Shown: piece by piece, positions 7,852-15,851 of the stretch | How the letters are laid out: the number at the start of each line of letters is the position of its first letter | Numbering within the stretch: the first letter of the stretch is position 1 | Assembly (NCBI GenBank): GCA_964633825.1 | Contig: CAZWHE010000009.1 | Coordinates: 1-50,412, forward strand | Direction: 5' to 3' | Length of the DNA stretch: 50,412 bases | DNA from: CAZWHE01 sp964633825 | GTDB taxonomy: Bacteria > Planctomycetota > B15-G4 > CAYZWU01 | The notes under the pieces: generated by a model | Database searches by the model: none | Told to the model about the DNA's origin: nothing | What the model saw: the letters and a program-made list of their open reading frames with translations, nothing else | Made by a program: the position numbers and the translations under genes

Positions 7852-9741
7852 TCAGCTGTACTTGCCCGCGATCTCCGAGATAATCCCGCCGACGGCGTCC
7901 AGGACCTGGGCATGGCGCTCCGCGCCCTGTGCGAGAGCGCGGGTTTCGAGCTCCTCGCCGTAGCGCGTAATCCTGAGCCCGTCCTCTCCGACCTCGACGA
8001 GATACCCGTCGGGCAGAAGATCGCGCCTGAGGATCTCCTCGATCCGATCGTCCCCCTCGACGATGACCAGATCGGCGCCCTGGTGCACCATGCCATAGTC
8101 CATGATGTCTCTCCTCGTATGATTGAACAGCGCGAAATCGAGCTTCGGGTTCCTGAGAATGATCCTCACGTTATCGTCGTGGTGCTTGTTCTTGAAGAAA
8201 TGCTCGCCGTTGAAGCGGATTCCCTCCTCGGTCAGGCTGCCGAACTCGATTGCGGGATCGATCTCGGCGAGCTTGGCGTAGACCCCGTCGGCGAAGGCCC
8301 CGGTCAGGCGGTTCCCGGCGATGATGGGAATTCGCTCCGAGCCTTCCTTCGGGAAGTGGGCATCCATGATCCCGCCCGGCACGTCGATCGAGTCGCCGAT
8401 GGCGGGCGCGAGGTGCATGAACACGCCCGGGCCGGCGTTGATCTCGATGATGCCGAAATCGCCGTCGTCCCAGGGCACGGAGATGTCCTTGGCGAGCACG
8501 TCGATGCCGAGGCACATGACCTGGAAGAACTTGGCGATGTCCTCGACGAGCTTGATGTTTTTCCGATGAATCTTATCGGTCACATTGATCGAAACACCGC
8601 CGGCCGAGATGTTGGCCACACGGCGCAGAAAGACGCGCTCCCCTTCTTTCGGCACATGGGAGAGCGAGATCTTCTGCAGTTCCAAATACTCCTTCAAATC
8701 ATCGTCTATCTTGATCTTGCACAAGGGGGAGCGCGCGTTGTCGAGGCGGACCGTCGTACCGTTCTCGACCGCGATGAGGTCCTTGATCGTGTTCTTCCCA
8801 TCCCCGTCCACGTAGGCTGGCACGCGCTCGAGCGCGGCCACGAACTTCCCATCGACGGACAGGAGCCTGTGGTCCGTTCCGTAGACCTGGCTCTCGACGA
8901 TGGCGCCCTCGAAAGCGACGCCCTCCTCCTTGGCGCCGTCCACGACCCTCTTGAAGGCGCGGCGCACACCGTTGTCCGACTCGATGCCGGTGGTCACGCC
9001 CTGTCCCTTGTGGCCGGCGAGAGGCTTGACGACCACGGGATAACCCTGCTTCCTCGCCTCCTCGACGGCATCGTCTTCGCTGAAGCAGTTTTTGCCGTCG
9101 GGAGTCGGAAACCCGCAGCTGAGCAGAAAATCCTTTGCCACGTCCTTGTAGGTCGTGAATTCCGTGTCCTTGATGCTGTCCGTGTGAAACGTGGTCGACC
9201 GGCCCCGCGCCTGCTTCTTTCCATACCCCCACATGAACTGGTTCTCTTCGTAGAGGTAAAGGACCGGAATGCTCCGCTTGAGGCCGGCCTCGATAAGCGA
9301 GTAGATCGTCGGTCCGCCGAAGAGAGTCTTGTCGAATGACTCCTGCAGCCCGGCGAAGCCTTTGTCGAAGTCGAAGCTCTTCCCCTCCGTCATGGCCCGG
9401 AACCAATCGGCCGTAAAGCGAACGCTCTCTTCGGTCACCCTCCTGTCGAGGAACTCGACGGCGATGACACGGTCTCCCCCGTCGCGGCTGACGCCGTACT
9501 TGTCGACAAAGAGGTCGATGTCCATCTTGAGGATGCGAATGAGAACCTCGGCAAAGAGATCGGCCACGCGGCCCGGATACTTCTCCGCCAGATCGGGAAA
9601 CCTTTCGAGAACTTTTTCCCTGTAAAAGCCGGCGCCCTCGCCCTCCGGATCGAGCCAGAGGTTGAAGACAAGGGCCTGGCGGTCGAGATAGCTGTTGGGT
9701 CCTATGTAGGAATAGAACTTGTCGACTTTGAAATCATTCAC
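7852..9741 (-). CDS. Cyanophycin-synthetase paralogue with intact ATP-grasp and vestigial N and M sites
   Basis: The 629-residue product is a diverged cyanophycin-synthetase family member. It has the family's N-terminal GPN motif (YIGPNSYLDR), then WGYGKKQARGRSTT in place of the usual LGYG segment. The ATP-grasp domain is complete: VVVKPLAGHKGQGVTTG (236-252), GTDHRLLSVDGKFVAALERV, GGVSINVTDKIH and EINAGPGVFMHLAP (433-446). The HxxEH primer site of the N domain reads RVADL. In the Mur-ligase remnant the P-loop is replaced by IIAGNRLTGAFAD (about 473-485), followed by only about 145 residues. It is thus more reduced than the other synthetase. The start is GTG 9741, placed 6 bases after GGAGGA; an ATG at 9756 lies upstream of that site. 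It may be a partner subunit or act on a different amino acid or dipeptide. The function is inferred only. Confidence 0.8.
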   Translation of the reverse strand: MNDFKVDKFYSYIGPNSYLDRQALVFNLWLDPEGEGAGFYREKVLERFPDLAEKYPGRVADLFAEVLIRILKMDIDLFVDKYGVSRDGGDRVIAVEFLDRRVTEESVRFTADWFRAMTEGKSFDFDKGFAGLQESFDKTLFGGPTIYSLIEAGLKRSIPVLYLYEENQFMWGYGKKQARGRSTTFHTDSIKDTEFTTYKDVAKDFLLSCGFPTPDGKNCFSEDDAVEEARKQGYPVVVKPLAGHKGQGVTTGIESDNGVRRAFKRVVDGAKEEGVAFEGAIVESQVYGTDHRLLSVDGKFVAALERVPAYVDGDGKNTIKDLIAVENGTTVRLDNARSPLCKIKIDDDLKEYLELQKISLSHVPKEGERVFLRRVANISAGGVSINVTDKIHRKNIKLVEDIAKFFQVMCLGIDVLAKDISVPWDDGDFGIIEINAGPGVFMHLAPAIGDSIDVPGGIMDAHFPKEGSERIPIIAGNRLTGAFADGVYAKLAEIDPAIEFGSLTEEGIRFNGEHFFKNKHHDDNVRIILRNPKLDFALFNHTRRDIMDYGMVHQGADLVIVEGDDRIEEILRRDLLPDGYLVEVGEDGLRITRYGEELETRALAQGAERHAQVLDAVGGIISEIAGKYS

Positions 9742-9802
9742 TTTTCTCTCCTCCATTTATGGGCGCGTCGACCGGGTCATCCGGAGGGAAACCGAACCTT
9801 TC

Positions 9803-10618
9803 TCAACGGGAGTCCACGATCGACCATTTATCGATGTCGAAGCAAAGGCCCTCGCTGAGAAACCCGAGCCTCAGCCCGAGGACCGAGATCACGGAATCCT
9901 TCCGCGTCTCATTGTAGTTGCTGTAAGTCTTGCTGTCGCGGCTCAAAACAGTCACCACGCCCGTGCCGCAGACTTGGGCGACACGATCCGGACCGATAAA
10001 GAGCGCCGTGTTCTCCGAGAGCCCCAGCCCGCGGCTGCTCTTTCCGCTCACCAGGAACTGGACGAGCCGCGGAATCCTGCGCCGGACCATGAAGTGGGTA
10101 TCCACGGTGATTCCGTCGAGGAACCCGAACCCCGGACCGTAACCGACCTTCCCCTTGCGAAGCCCCTGGTCCTGGCCGTCGAAGATCATGGGATCGCTCG
10201 CCGCCGCGGCTCCGGCGCTCGTGCCGACAACGACGGCGCCCTCGCGGTACCTTCGCCTGATCATGCCGAGGAGCCTGGTGCCGCGAACGATGTTGACGAG
10301 CCGGACCTGGTCTCCGCCCGAAAAGAAAATCATGTCCGATTCTTTGACGCACCGAATGTTTCCGGGCCGATCGGCCTCGCTCCGCCTCCTCGGGTTGAGA
10401 ACATGGATTTTCTCCACGCCGAGGGAACCGAAGGCGGCGGCATAGCCTCGCGACACCTCGCCCGGGTACCGGCTCGCACAGGGGATCAGGGTCATTGTCC
10501 GCACCTTGCCGAGCCGGACGATTCTTCTCAGCACTTCCTTCTTCCCCCTCTTCTTCTCGGCGCCGCCGATCAGAACGAGAGTGCCCCCGGTCACGTGCTT
10601 TTCTTTTCCATCTCGCAT
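9803..10618 (-). CDS. cphB: Cyanophycinase (serine exopeptidase, S51 family)
   Basis: CphB degrades cyanophycin to beta-Asp-Arg dipeptides. The product of 271 residues matches the family length. Visible features are GGTLVLIGGAE (11-21), FFSGGDQVRL (98-107), the nucleophile-elbow motif VGTSAGAAAA with Ser134, GYGPGFGFLDG, the DTHFMVRRRIPRL block, and GLSENTALF in the position of the usual G-x-D/S-E-x-T-A motif. There is no export signal, so it is an intracellular enzyme, unlike secreted CphE types. The ATG at 10618 was chosen for length; its ribosome site (AAGG, 9 bases away) is modest. It lies 44 bp after the small membrane protein and 61 bp before the synthetase paralogue, in the same transcript. 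IadA encoded two genes downstream would finish the breakdown. Confidence 0.93.
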   Translation of the reverse strand: MRDGKEKHVTGGTLVLIGGAEKKRGKKEVLRRIVRLGKVRTMTLIPCASRYPGEVSRGYAAAFGSLGVEKIHVLNPRRRSEADRPGNIRCVKESDMIFFSGGDQVRLVNIVRGTRLLGMIRRRYREGAVVVGTSAGAAAASDPMIFDGQDQGLRKGKVGYGPGFGFLDGITVDTHFMVRRRIPRLVQFLVSGKSSRGLGLSENTALFIGPDRVAQVCGTGVVTVLSRDSKTYSNYNETRKDSVISVLGLRLGFLSEGLCFDIDKWSIVDSR

Positions 10619-10662
10619 ATTGGTCAACCTTTTTGAAAACACCGGAGAACCGGCGGCCGTCA

Positions 10663-10839
10663 TTAATCCCGGTCGGATTCTTCGCGCCGCTCCTGCTGCG
10701 CGTGCCCCTCCTTGATCGTGCGGAAGAGTTTCGAAATATCGCGGGCCCCGAAGATCGTGACAAAGACCGCCATGCATCCGAAGAGGCCGACTCCGATGTA
10801 GAACACGAGCTTCCAGAGACTTTCCCAGAAGTCGATCAT
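10663..10839 (-). CDS. Small membrane protein next to symporter (58 aa; symporter small accessory type)
   Basis: This short frame starts MIDFWESLWKLVFYIGVGLF. It has one membrane segment (about residues 9-30), a basic stretch ARDISKLFRTIKEGH, and an acidic/basic polar tail ending RREESDRD. Its ATG overlaps the symporter stop as ATGA (10836-10839), a sign of translational coupling. Very short one-helix proteins directly after SSS-family symporters are a known pattern (symporter small accessory proteins), thought to bind or stabilise the transporter. It is below the size cut-off of many gene callers. The coupling and the helix are seen in the sequence; the role is inferred. Confidence 0.8.
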   Translation of the reverse strand: MIDFWESLWKLVFYIGVGLFGCMAVFVTIFGARDISKLFRTIKEGHAQQERREESDRD

Positions 10840-12389
10840 GCCTTCCCCCCGGCGGATGCTTCCGCCCTGTCGACGGGATCGGCCTCTTTCCTGTCAGGGA
10901 ACAGGAGAGAAAAAACGATCATGACGATTGTTGTGAGAGCGATGCTTGTCAGCGCCACGCGGGCCGGCGGTATGGAAAGACAGAGAGCATCCTGCACCGG
11001 TCCGAGCCCGACGATGGCATAGAGGCCGCAGAGCAGGGCCAGGAAAGCGCCCGTGGAGCTGGCTCTCTTCCAGTAGAGCCCGCAGACGAGAAGGGCGAAG
11101 GCGCCGGCGTAGTAGACGGCGCCCGTTACGCCCATGTAGTCGAAGATGTCGAATTTTCCCTGGTAGAGAAGCCCCCATCCCAGCACATAGAGACCGATGA
11201 CCACGATCAGGACCCGGGCGATGGCGATCCTCCTTCCGGGCGAGAGCTTCCCGTTGCAGAGGGGATTGATCACGTCCTCGGTCAGCACGGACGACCAGCA
11301 CAGGAGGTAGCTGTCGTGGGTCGACATGAAGGCCGCCAGCATGGCGGCCGTGATCAGCCCGATGAACCCGGCGGGCAGGATCCGGCCGAGAAACTCCGGC
11401 ATGGCGAAAAGGCCGAGATTCTTGTCGGCCTCGACCGACGCGTCGGAGAAACGCTCGGCCATGTCGCCGCCGAGGTTCATGAAAAAAACGAAGGCGCAGA
11501 TCCCCCAGAAATAGGGAATGAGGAAACGGATGAGAAAGGAGATGCTCGACCACATATACTGCTTCTTCACAACGGCCGGGCTCTCGGCAGCGAGCGCGCG
11601 GGCCACGGCCGTCGGCCAGATCGCGCAGCTCACGAGACCGATGAAAGCGACGAACAGGATGTATTCGACGCCGAACCCCCCCTCGACGCTGATCAGGGGA
11701 TCGAATCCGACGGCCCCTTTGAAATCCCGGACCGTTTCGAAGAGAAGGTCCCAGCCCACGCTCTGCACGGCCAGATAGGTGGCGATAAGCATGCCGAAGG
11801 AGAGGACCACGAACTGCACGTAGTCGGCGATCACCACGGAGATCATGCCGCCGAGGCAGGTATAGATCAGAACGAGCCCGATCAGAAAGATCATGACGGC
11901 GGGCAGGGCCCAGCTCGCCGCCGACAGCCCGGTGATGCCGACGATGAACATCGACCCGATCTTGAGGAAGAGCCCCATGTTCAGTATTCCGCCCAGGGCC
12001 ATCATGATGCCGCCCAGGATTCTGGTCTTGCGGTCGAAGCGGCGCTCGTAGAACTCGGGGATCGTCAGGACCTTCATCTCCCGCAGGCGGTAGACGAAAA
12101 AGCCCGTGCACCCCACGAGGAAGGTGACCACGCCGGCCACCAGGGCGATGTGAAACGCCGCAAACCCCATCTTGAAACCCTTCTGGGCGCTGTACATGAC
12201 GGTGATCAGCCCGAGCTCGGTTCCCGTCATCGTGGCCACGCCCAGGGCCGTGCCGAGCCCCCGGCCGGCGCAGACGAAGTCGCTCATGTTCCTGATGAAC
12301 TTGCGGACAACGATGCCGATCACGAGGGAGATCATGGGGTAGGCGATCACGATCGCCCAGTCGACAGAGGTGAAGTTCGTTGCGTTCAT
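10836..12389 (-). CDS. Sodium:solute symporter (SSS family)
   Basis: This 517-residue integral membrane protein has the usual run of about 13 helices. It starts with a short outside segment, then helix 1 (VDWAIVIAYPMISLVIGIVV) and the family signature region FVCAGRGLGTALGVATMTGTELG. Conserved inner parts include YERRFDRKTRILGGIMMALGG, ALAAESPAVVKKQYMWSS and AAMLAAFMSTHDSYLLCWSS. It would bring a small solute into the cytoplasm with Na+. It is the first gene after a plausible sigma70-type promoter and is followed, with ATGA overlap, by the accessory protein and then the cyanophycin genes. The solute cannot be read from the sequence. A substrate linked to the polymer (amino acid or dipeptide) or to the sulfated glycan is conceivable. 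Confidence 0.9.
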   Translation of the reverse strand: MNATNFTSVDWAIVIAYPMISLVIGIVVRKFIRNMSDFVCAGRGLGTALGVATMTGTELGLITVMYSAQKGFKMGFAAFHIALVAGVVTFLVGCTGFFVYRLREMKVLTIPEFYERRFDRKTRILGGIMMALGGILNMGLFLKIGSMFIVGITGLSAASWALPAVMIFLIGLVLIYTCLGGMISVVIADYVQFVVLSFGMLIATYLAVQSVGWDLLFETVRDFKGAVGFDPLISVEGGFGVEYILFVAFIGLVSCAIWPTAVARALAAESPAVVKKQYMWSSISFLIRFLIPYFWGICAFVFFMNLGGDMAERFSDASVEADKNLGLFAMPEFLGRILPAGFIGLITAAMLAAFMSTHDSYLLCWSSVLTEDVINPLCNGKLSPGRRIAIARVLIVVIGLYVLGWGLLYQGKFDIFDYMGVTGAVYYAGAFALLVCGLYWKRASSTGAFLALLCGLYAIVGLGPVQDALCLSIPPARVALTSIALTTIVMIVFSLLFPDRKEADPVDRAEASAGGKA

Positions 12390-12424
12390 TCGATCATCCG
12401 CTCCGGTTCAGACGGAAGGAGCAC

Positions 12425-12453
12425 TTTCTACCAAGATGAACTGTAAGACTCAA
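12425..12453 (-). promoter_or_regulatory. Candidate sigma70-type promoter for the symporter-cyanophycin operon
   Basis: On the minus strand TTGAGT (12448-12453) is followed by a 17-base spacer and TAGAAA (12425-12430), about 35 bases before the symporter ATG. The hexamers match the consensus at 4 or 5 and at 4 of 6 positions. There is no other clear promoter between here and 4386. Confidence 0.45.
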
Positions 12454-12485
12454 AAAGAAAGAGGGAAGAAATCTGATGTGTCCGG

Positions 12486-14030
12486 TCAACCCTGGTTCTT
12501 CGGATAAAAGGGCGAATAGACCCTGTTCTTCCTCGGGCTGACGAGCTTGCCGTGCGCAACGAATTCACCACCCCTCTCCGAGAGGTGGCCCACGAGGCGG
12601 TCCCGCCAGGCTGCCAGGTCGTGTTTCTTCTCTTTGGCGAGGTCGTGCGCTTCCGTTGGATCGTTTTCGAGATCGAAGAGCTGTTCCGCCCCGCTCCGGG
12701 CGTGGAACACGTACTTGAGCCTCCCGTCGGTCAGGGCGTTCCAGTGGTTGTCTGCGTGATAGCAGACCGAGTGCTCCAGGTCGATGAGCTCGCGCCAATC
12801 GCTCCCGTTGCCGCGCACGAGATCGAGAAGGCTCTTGCCATCGAGATGGCCGCCATCGAGATTTTTAGGCCGGGGCGCACCCGCAACGTCGAGGAAGGTG
12901 GGCAGAACATCCCTGAGCTCGACGGGAGCGGAAACAGCGCTTCCCCTGGGGAGGCGGGCCCGCACCGACGCCGGCCACTTGAGCAGCATGGGGATGTGGG
13001 CCGATCCCTCGTAGGCGTAGCTCTTGCGCCAATGGTGATGGTCGCCGAGCATGTCGCCGTGGTCGGTGAAGAAGATGACGAGCGTGTTTTCCCAGAAACC
13101 GCGCCTCTCGAGGGCGGTGAAGATCCGGCCCACCTGCTCATCGATGAAGCTCACCGAACCGTAGTACCCCCTTCTCGAGGCTTTCGCCTGTGCAACGCCC
13201 AGGTCGCCGCGCCATAGCCCAGGCCGGGGCGGATCCTCATGCCCGGCGAACCGTCCGGCCCAGTCCCCCACGTGCGGAGCGGGCATGTCATCCTCCCTGT
13301 AAGCGTCCATGAAACGTTGGGGAGGATCGTAGGGGCTGTGGGGCCGGGCGAAGGAGACCTTGAGCATGAAAGGCTTCCGCCCGTTGTACCCGTCGATGAA
13401 ATCGACGGCGCTCTGCGCGGTCCAGACAGTGGGATGGAGCTCCTCGGGCAGGGCGTAGGCGCGGGCGCGGTAGTCGTTCCAGCCGATCCCGGTGGCATCG
13501 GGATCGAGGCCGGGCGCCGTCTCGCGGAACCATTTCCTGTAGTCGCTCACGAAACCCTTCGTTTCCACCCGGCCCGACTCGTCGACGAGGGTCTTGTGAA
13601 AGCCGTGGAGCGTTTTCTGGGGAAACCAGTGCATCTTGCCGATGCCGACGGCCGTGTACCCGGCCCCGCCCAGGGCGCGGCCGAGCTCGAAGGGATACCT
13701 CTCGGCGACGCGGCCGTAGCCGAGCATGCCGTGGCGCCAGGGCGAAAGCCCCGTGAGAATCGCGCTCCGCGCGGGCGTGCACGTCGGCGTGCTGCTCCAT
13801 GCGGAGCTGAACCGGACCCCTTCCCGGGCGATCCTGTCGAGATGGGGAGTCCGGATCACCCCGTTCCCCGAGCAGCCGACGCAGTCGAACCGGTGCTGGT
13901 CGCTCATGAGATAGAGAATGTTCGGCCTGCCGGGGGCGGCGTCCTCTTTCCGGGGTCCGAGACACGCCGGCGGGAGGAAAGCGGCGGCAGCGGCGAGGCC
14001 GGCGTTCTTGAGGAATTTTCTGCGATTCAT
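12486..14030 (-). CDS. Exported sulfatase (formylglycine-type, CxPAR motif)
   Basis: The 514-residue protein starts MNRRKFLKNAGLAAAAAFLP with a possible lipobox (LPPAC, Cys23), a TAT-like export signal. The metal pair lies in LMSDQHRFDC (Asp-Gln rather than Asp-Asp). Cys84 in CTPARSAILTG is the residue to be converted to formylglycine, in the CxPAR variant. Further features are WRHGMLGYGR, FFTDHGDMLGDH (metal site) and KSYAYEGSAHIPMLLKWP. The overall form resembles choline-sulfatase/heparan-type S1 sulfatases, but the substrate is not certain. ATG 14030 was chosen to start at the signal; the frame is open to 14075. It ends about 95 bp before the symporter gene on the same strand and is divergent from the transglutaminase-like gene. 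Confidence 0.92.
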   Translation of the reverse strand: MNRRKFLKNAGLAAAAAFLPPACLGPRKEDAAPGRPNILYLMSDQHRFDCVGCSGNGVIRTPHLDRIAREGVRFSSAWSSTPTCTPARSAILTGLSPWRHGMLGYGRVAERYPFELGRALGGAGYTAVGIGKMHWFPQKTLHGFHKTLVDESGRVETKGFVSDYRKWFRETAPGLDPDATGIGWNDYRARAYALPEELHPTVWTAQSAVDFIDGYNGRKPFMLKVSFARPHSPYDPPQRFMDAYREDDMPAPHVGDWAGRFAGHEDPPRPGLWRGDLGVAQAKASRRGYYGSVSFIDEQVGRIFTALERRGFWENTLVIFFTDHGDMLGDHHHWRKSYAYEGSAHIPMLLKWPASVRARLPRGSAVSAPVELRDVLPTFLDVAGAPRPKNLDGGHLDGKSLLDLVRGNGSDWRELIDLEHSVCYHADNHWNALTDGRLKYVFHARSGAEQLFDLENDPTEAHDLAKEKKHDLAAWRDRLVGHLSERGGEFVAHGKLVSPRKNRVYSPFYPKNQG

Positions 14031-14078
14031 CACAAGACCATCCCGAGAGAGTAGCGCGAAGCGCCCGCACACCACCCG

Positions 14079-14106
14079 AATGTACGGATCGGGCGCCTCC
14101 GATCAA
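14079..14106 (-). promoter_or_regulatory. Candidate promoter for the CxPAR sulfatase
   Basis: The minus strand reads TTGATC (14101-14106), a 16-base spacer, then TACATT (14079-14084), each 4 of 6 to consensus. It lies in the 185-bp gap between divergent genes. Confidence 0.3.
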
Positions 14107-14215
14107 GCGGGGATATGAAAAGGAAGCACCCGCCCTCTTTCGGCTTGAATGAGGGAAGGGTTCGGGTTACCAAGTGGAAACACCAAATCGATATCACCAA
14201 GGAGAATCTTTATCG

Positions 14216-15790
14216 ATGAACAAGAAACCATCGCACACCCGTCGCTGCTTTCCGTCAGGGATTATCCCTCCGCTCATCATTCTTTTCTCTTTTCTCATTC
14301 TTGCGCCGGTGACGGCCTGCCATCTTGAACAGCCGGGTCAAATCGAACAGGCCCTGTCCAAAGCCGGCGGCAACCGCACCGAGCTGGAGCGTGCGATCAA
14401 GCACTACAGCACGGAGAAGGATCCACTGAAGCTGGAGGCGATGAAGTTTCTCGTCGCCAACATGGACGGACACGGCTACACGCTCGCGGCTTTCTACGAC
14501 AAGGACGGAAACGAGATCGAGTTCGACGCCCTCGATTACGGGAGCTACAAGGAGGCCCGGACCGCTTTCGACATTCTCGAGGACGAGCACGGCGAGATCG
14601 ACTACAAGCGCAAGCGCTTCGACGAGGACGCGGCCACAATAACGGCCGGCTACCTCATCGAGAACATCGAGCTCGCATTCCGGGCCCGGCACTCGAAGCC
14701 CTGGGCGAAGAAGATCTCCTTCGAAACATTCCTCGAGCACATCCTCCCCTACCGGGGAAGCAACGAACCGATCAATTCGTGGCGCCAAGCCTGCCTCGAC
14801 AGGTACGGCGGCCTGCCGGCAAAGATGAAAGACCCCTGCGACTTGGCCGAGGCGGCGGAGCTGATCCGGCGCGACGTTCACAACTGGGTGCGGTTCGACG
14901 AGATCTATTACCTCCATCCAACGGACCAGGGCTTCGACGAGATGAACGAGCGGGGCTTTGGCCGTTGCGAGGACATCTCGAACATGATGAGCTACGCCTT
15001 GCGCGCCAACGCGGTTCCGTGCGCCACCGATTACACGCCCCACTGGGCGGACCGGGACAACAACCACGCCTGGGAGGTCATCCTCGATTCGGACGGCCGG
15101 GGCTCGGCCGGGCTCTCCAACCGGGCCGCCAAGATCTACAGAAAGACCTTTTCGATCCGGCGCGGCAACCTCGGCTGTATCAAGGAAGAGGGGGAAGAGG
15201 CGCCGCGCTGGCTCTCGGGCAAGAGCTACATCGACGTGACCGATCAGTACATGGAGACGACGGACGTTTCGATCGAGCTCGAAAGAGCGACCCCCGAAGA
15301 CGCCCGTTTCGCCTACATCTGCGTCTTCAACGACGGGGAGTGGAAGGCCATTCACTGGGGCCGGATCGAGGACGGCGCGGTCTCGTTCACGGCCATGGGC
15401 CGCAACATCGCCTACCTCCCGGCCTGCTATGCCGACAAGGAGCTCGTTCCCGCCGCCCCTCCGTTCATTCTGACGAAAGAAGGAGAAGTCCGCCCGCTCC
15501 GGAGCAGGCCGGGAAAGCCGATCACCATCGAGATCGCGGCCACGGCGCCGGTCACGCCCGATGCGGACACGCGCATCGACCGCCCCATGATCGTCGTCAA
15601 GCCCGGAAAGACTTACGAGCTTTTCGTCTGGAAGGACGGCTGGGAATCGATGGGCAAAAGAGAAGCCGGGGACGAGCCCGTCTCTTTCGAGTCGATGCCG
15701 GACGGCCTCCTCTTCTGGCTCGTGGAAGAGGGATCGCGAAGGCTCGAGCGCATCTTCACCATCGAACAGGGCCGGCAGGTCTGGTGGTAG
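14216..15790 (+). CDS. Lipoprotein with transglutaminase-like (papain-fold) domain
   Basis: The 524-residue product has a long hydrophobic signal and a lipobox VTAC (Cys35). The transglutaminase core is clear. Cys251 lies in GFGRCEDISNMMSYALRA, His284 in DRDNNHAWEVILD, and Asp291 completes the likely triad. Before it is a helical domain (about 40-220) with ILPYRGSNEPINSWR, as in bacteroidete and planctomycete proteins of this kind. After it are two probable beta-sandwich domains with carbohydrate- or peptide-binding character, ending in VWW. Such proteins are usually thought to be cysteine proteases or amidases rather than cross-linkers; the substrate is unknown. The start at ATG 14216 follows AAGGAGA; a start at 14174 would precede the signal and lacks a site. 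The M2 peptidase gene follows on the same strand. Confidence 0.85.
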   Translation: MNKKPSHTRRCFPSGIIPPLIILFSFLILAPVTACHLEQPGQIEQALSKAGGNRTELERAIKHYSTEKDPLKLEAMKFLVANMDGHGYTLAAFYDKDGNEIEFDALDYGSYKEARTAFDILEDEHGEIDYKRKRFDEDAATITAGYLIENIELAFRARHSKPWAKKISFETFLEHILPYRGSNEPINSWRQACLDRYGGLPAKMKDPCDLAEAAELIRRDVHNWVRFDEIYYLHPTDQGFDEMNERGFGRCEDISNMMSYALRANAVPCATDYTPHWADRDNNHAWEVILDSDGRGSAGLSNRAAKIYRKTFSIRRGNLGCIKEEGEEAPRWLSGKSYIDVTDQYMETTDVSIELERATPEDARFAYICVFNDGEWKAIHWGRIEDGAVSFTAMGRNIAYLPACYADKELVPAAPPFILTKEGEVRPLRSRPGKPITIEIAATAPVTPDADTRIDRPMIVVKPGKTYELFVWKDGWESMGKREAGDEPVSFESMPDGLLFWLVEEGSRRLERIFTIEQGRQVWW

Positions 15791-15804
15791 GCTGCCGGGC
15801 GGCA

Positions 15805-15835
15805 GGTTGGCCGAGCGGCCGGAACCTTTCTTTTA
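15805..15835 (+). terminator. Probable intrinsic terminator after the transglutaminase-like gene
   Basis: GGTTGGCC, loop GAGC, GGCC, two unpaired G, then AACC forms a stem followed by TTTCTTTT. It lies between the stop at 15790 and the GTG at 15852. Confidence 0.4.
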
Positions 15836-15851
15836 TTAAAAGGACAGCACC

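Noticed and set aside
6517..9339. A 940-codon open frame on the plus strand opposite the cyanophycin genes
   Set aside because: It is antisense to genes with clear catalytic motifs. Its translation has no recognisable domain, and long antisense frames are expected in high-GC coding DNA. The plus-strand frames at 647-2212, 4473-6647 and 44095-45897 were rejected for the same reason.
15788..15790. TAG used as a sense codon throughout the genome
   Set aside because: Genes such as the one ending here stop at TAG at the expected length. Reading through would run over a probable terminator into the M2 peptidase gene.
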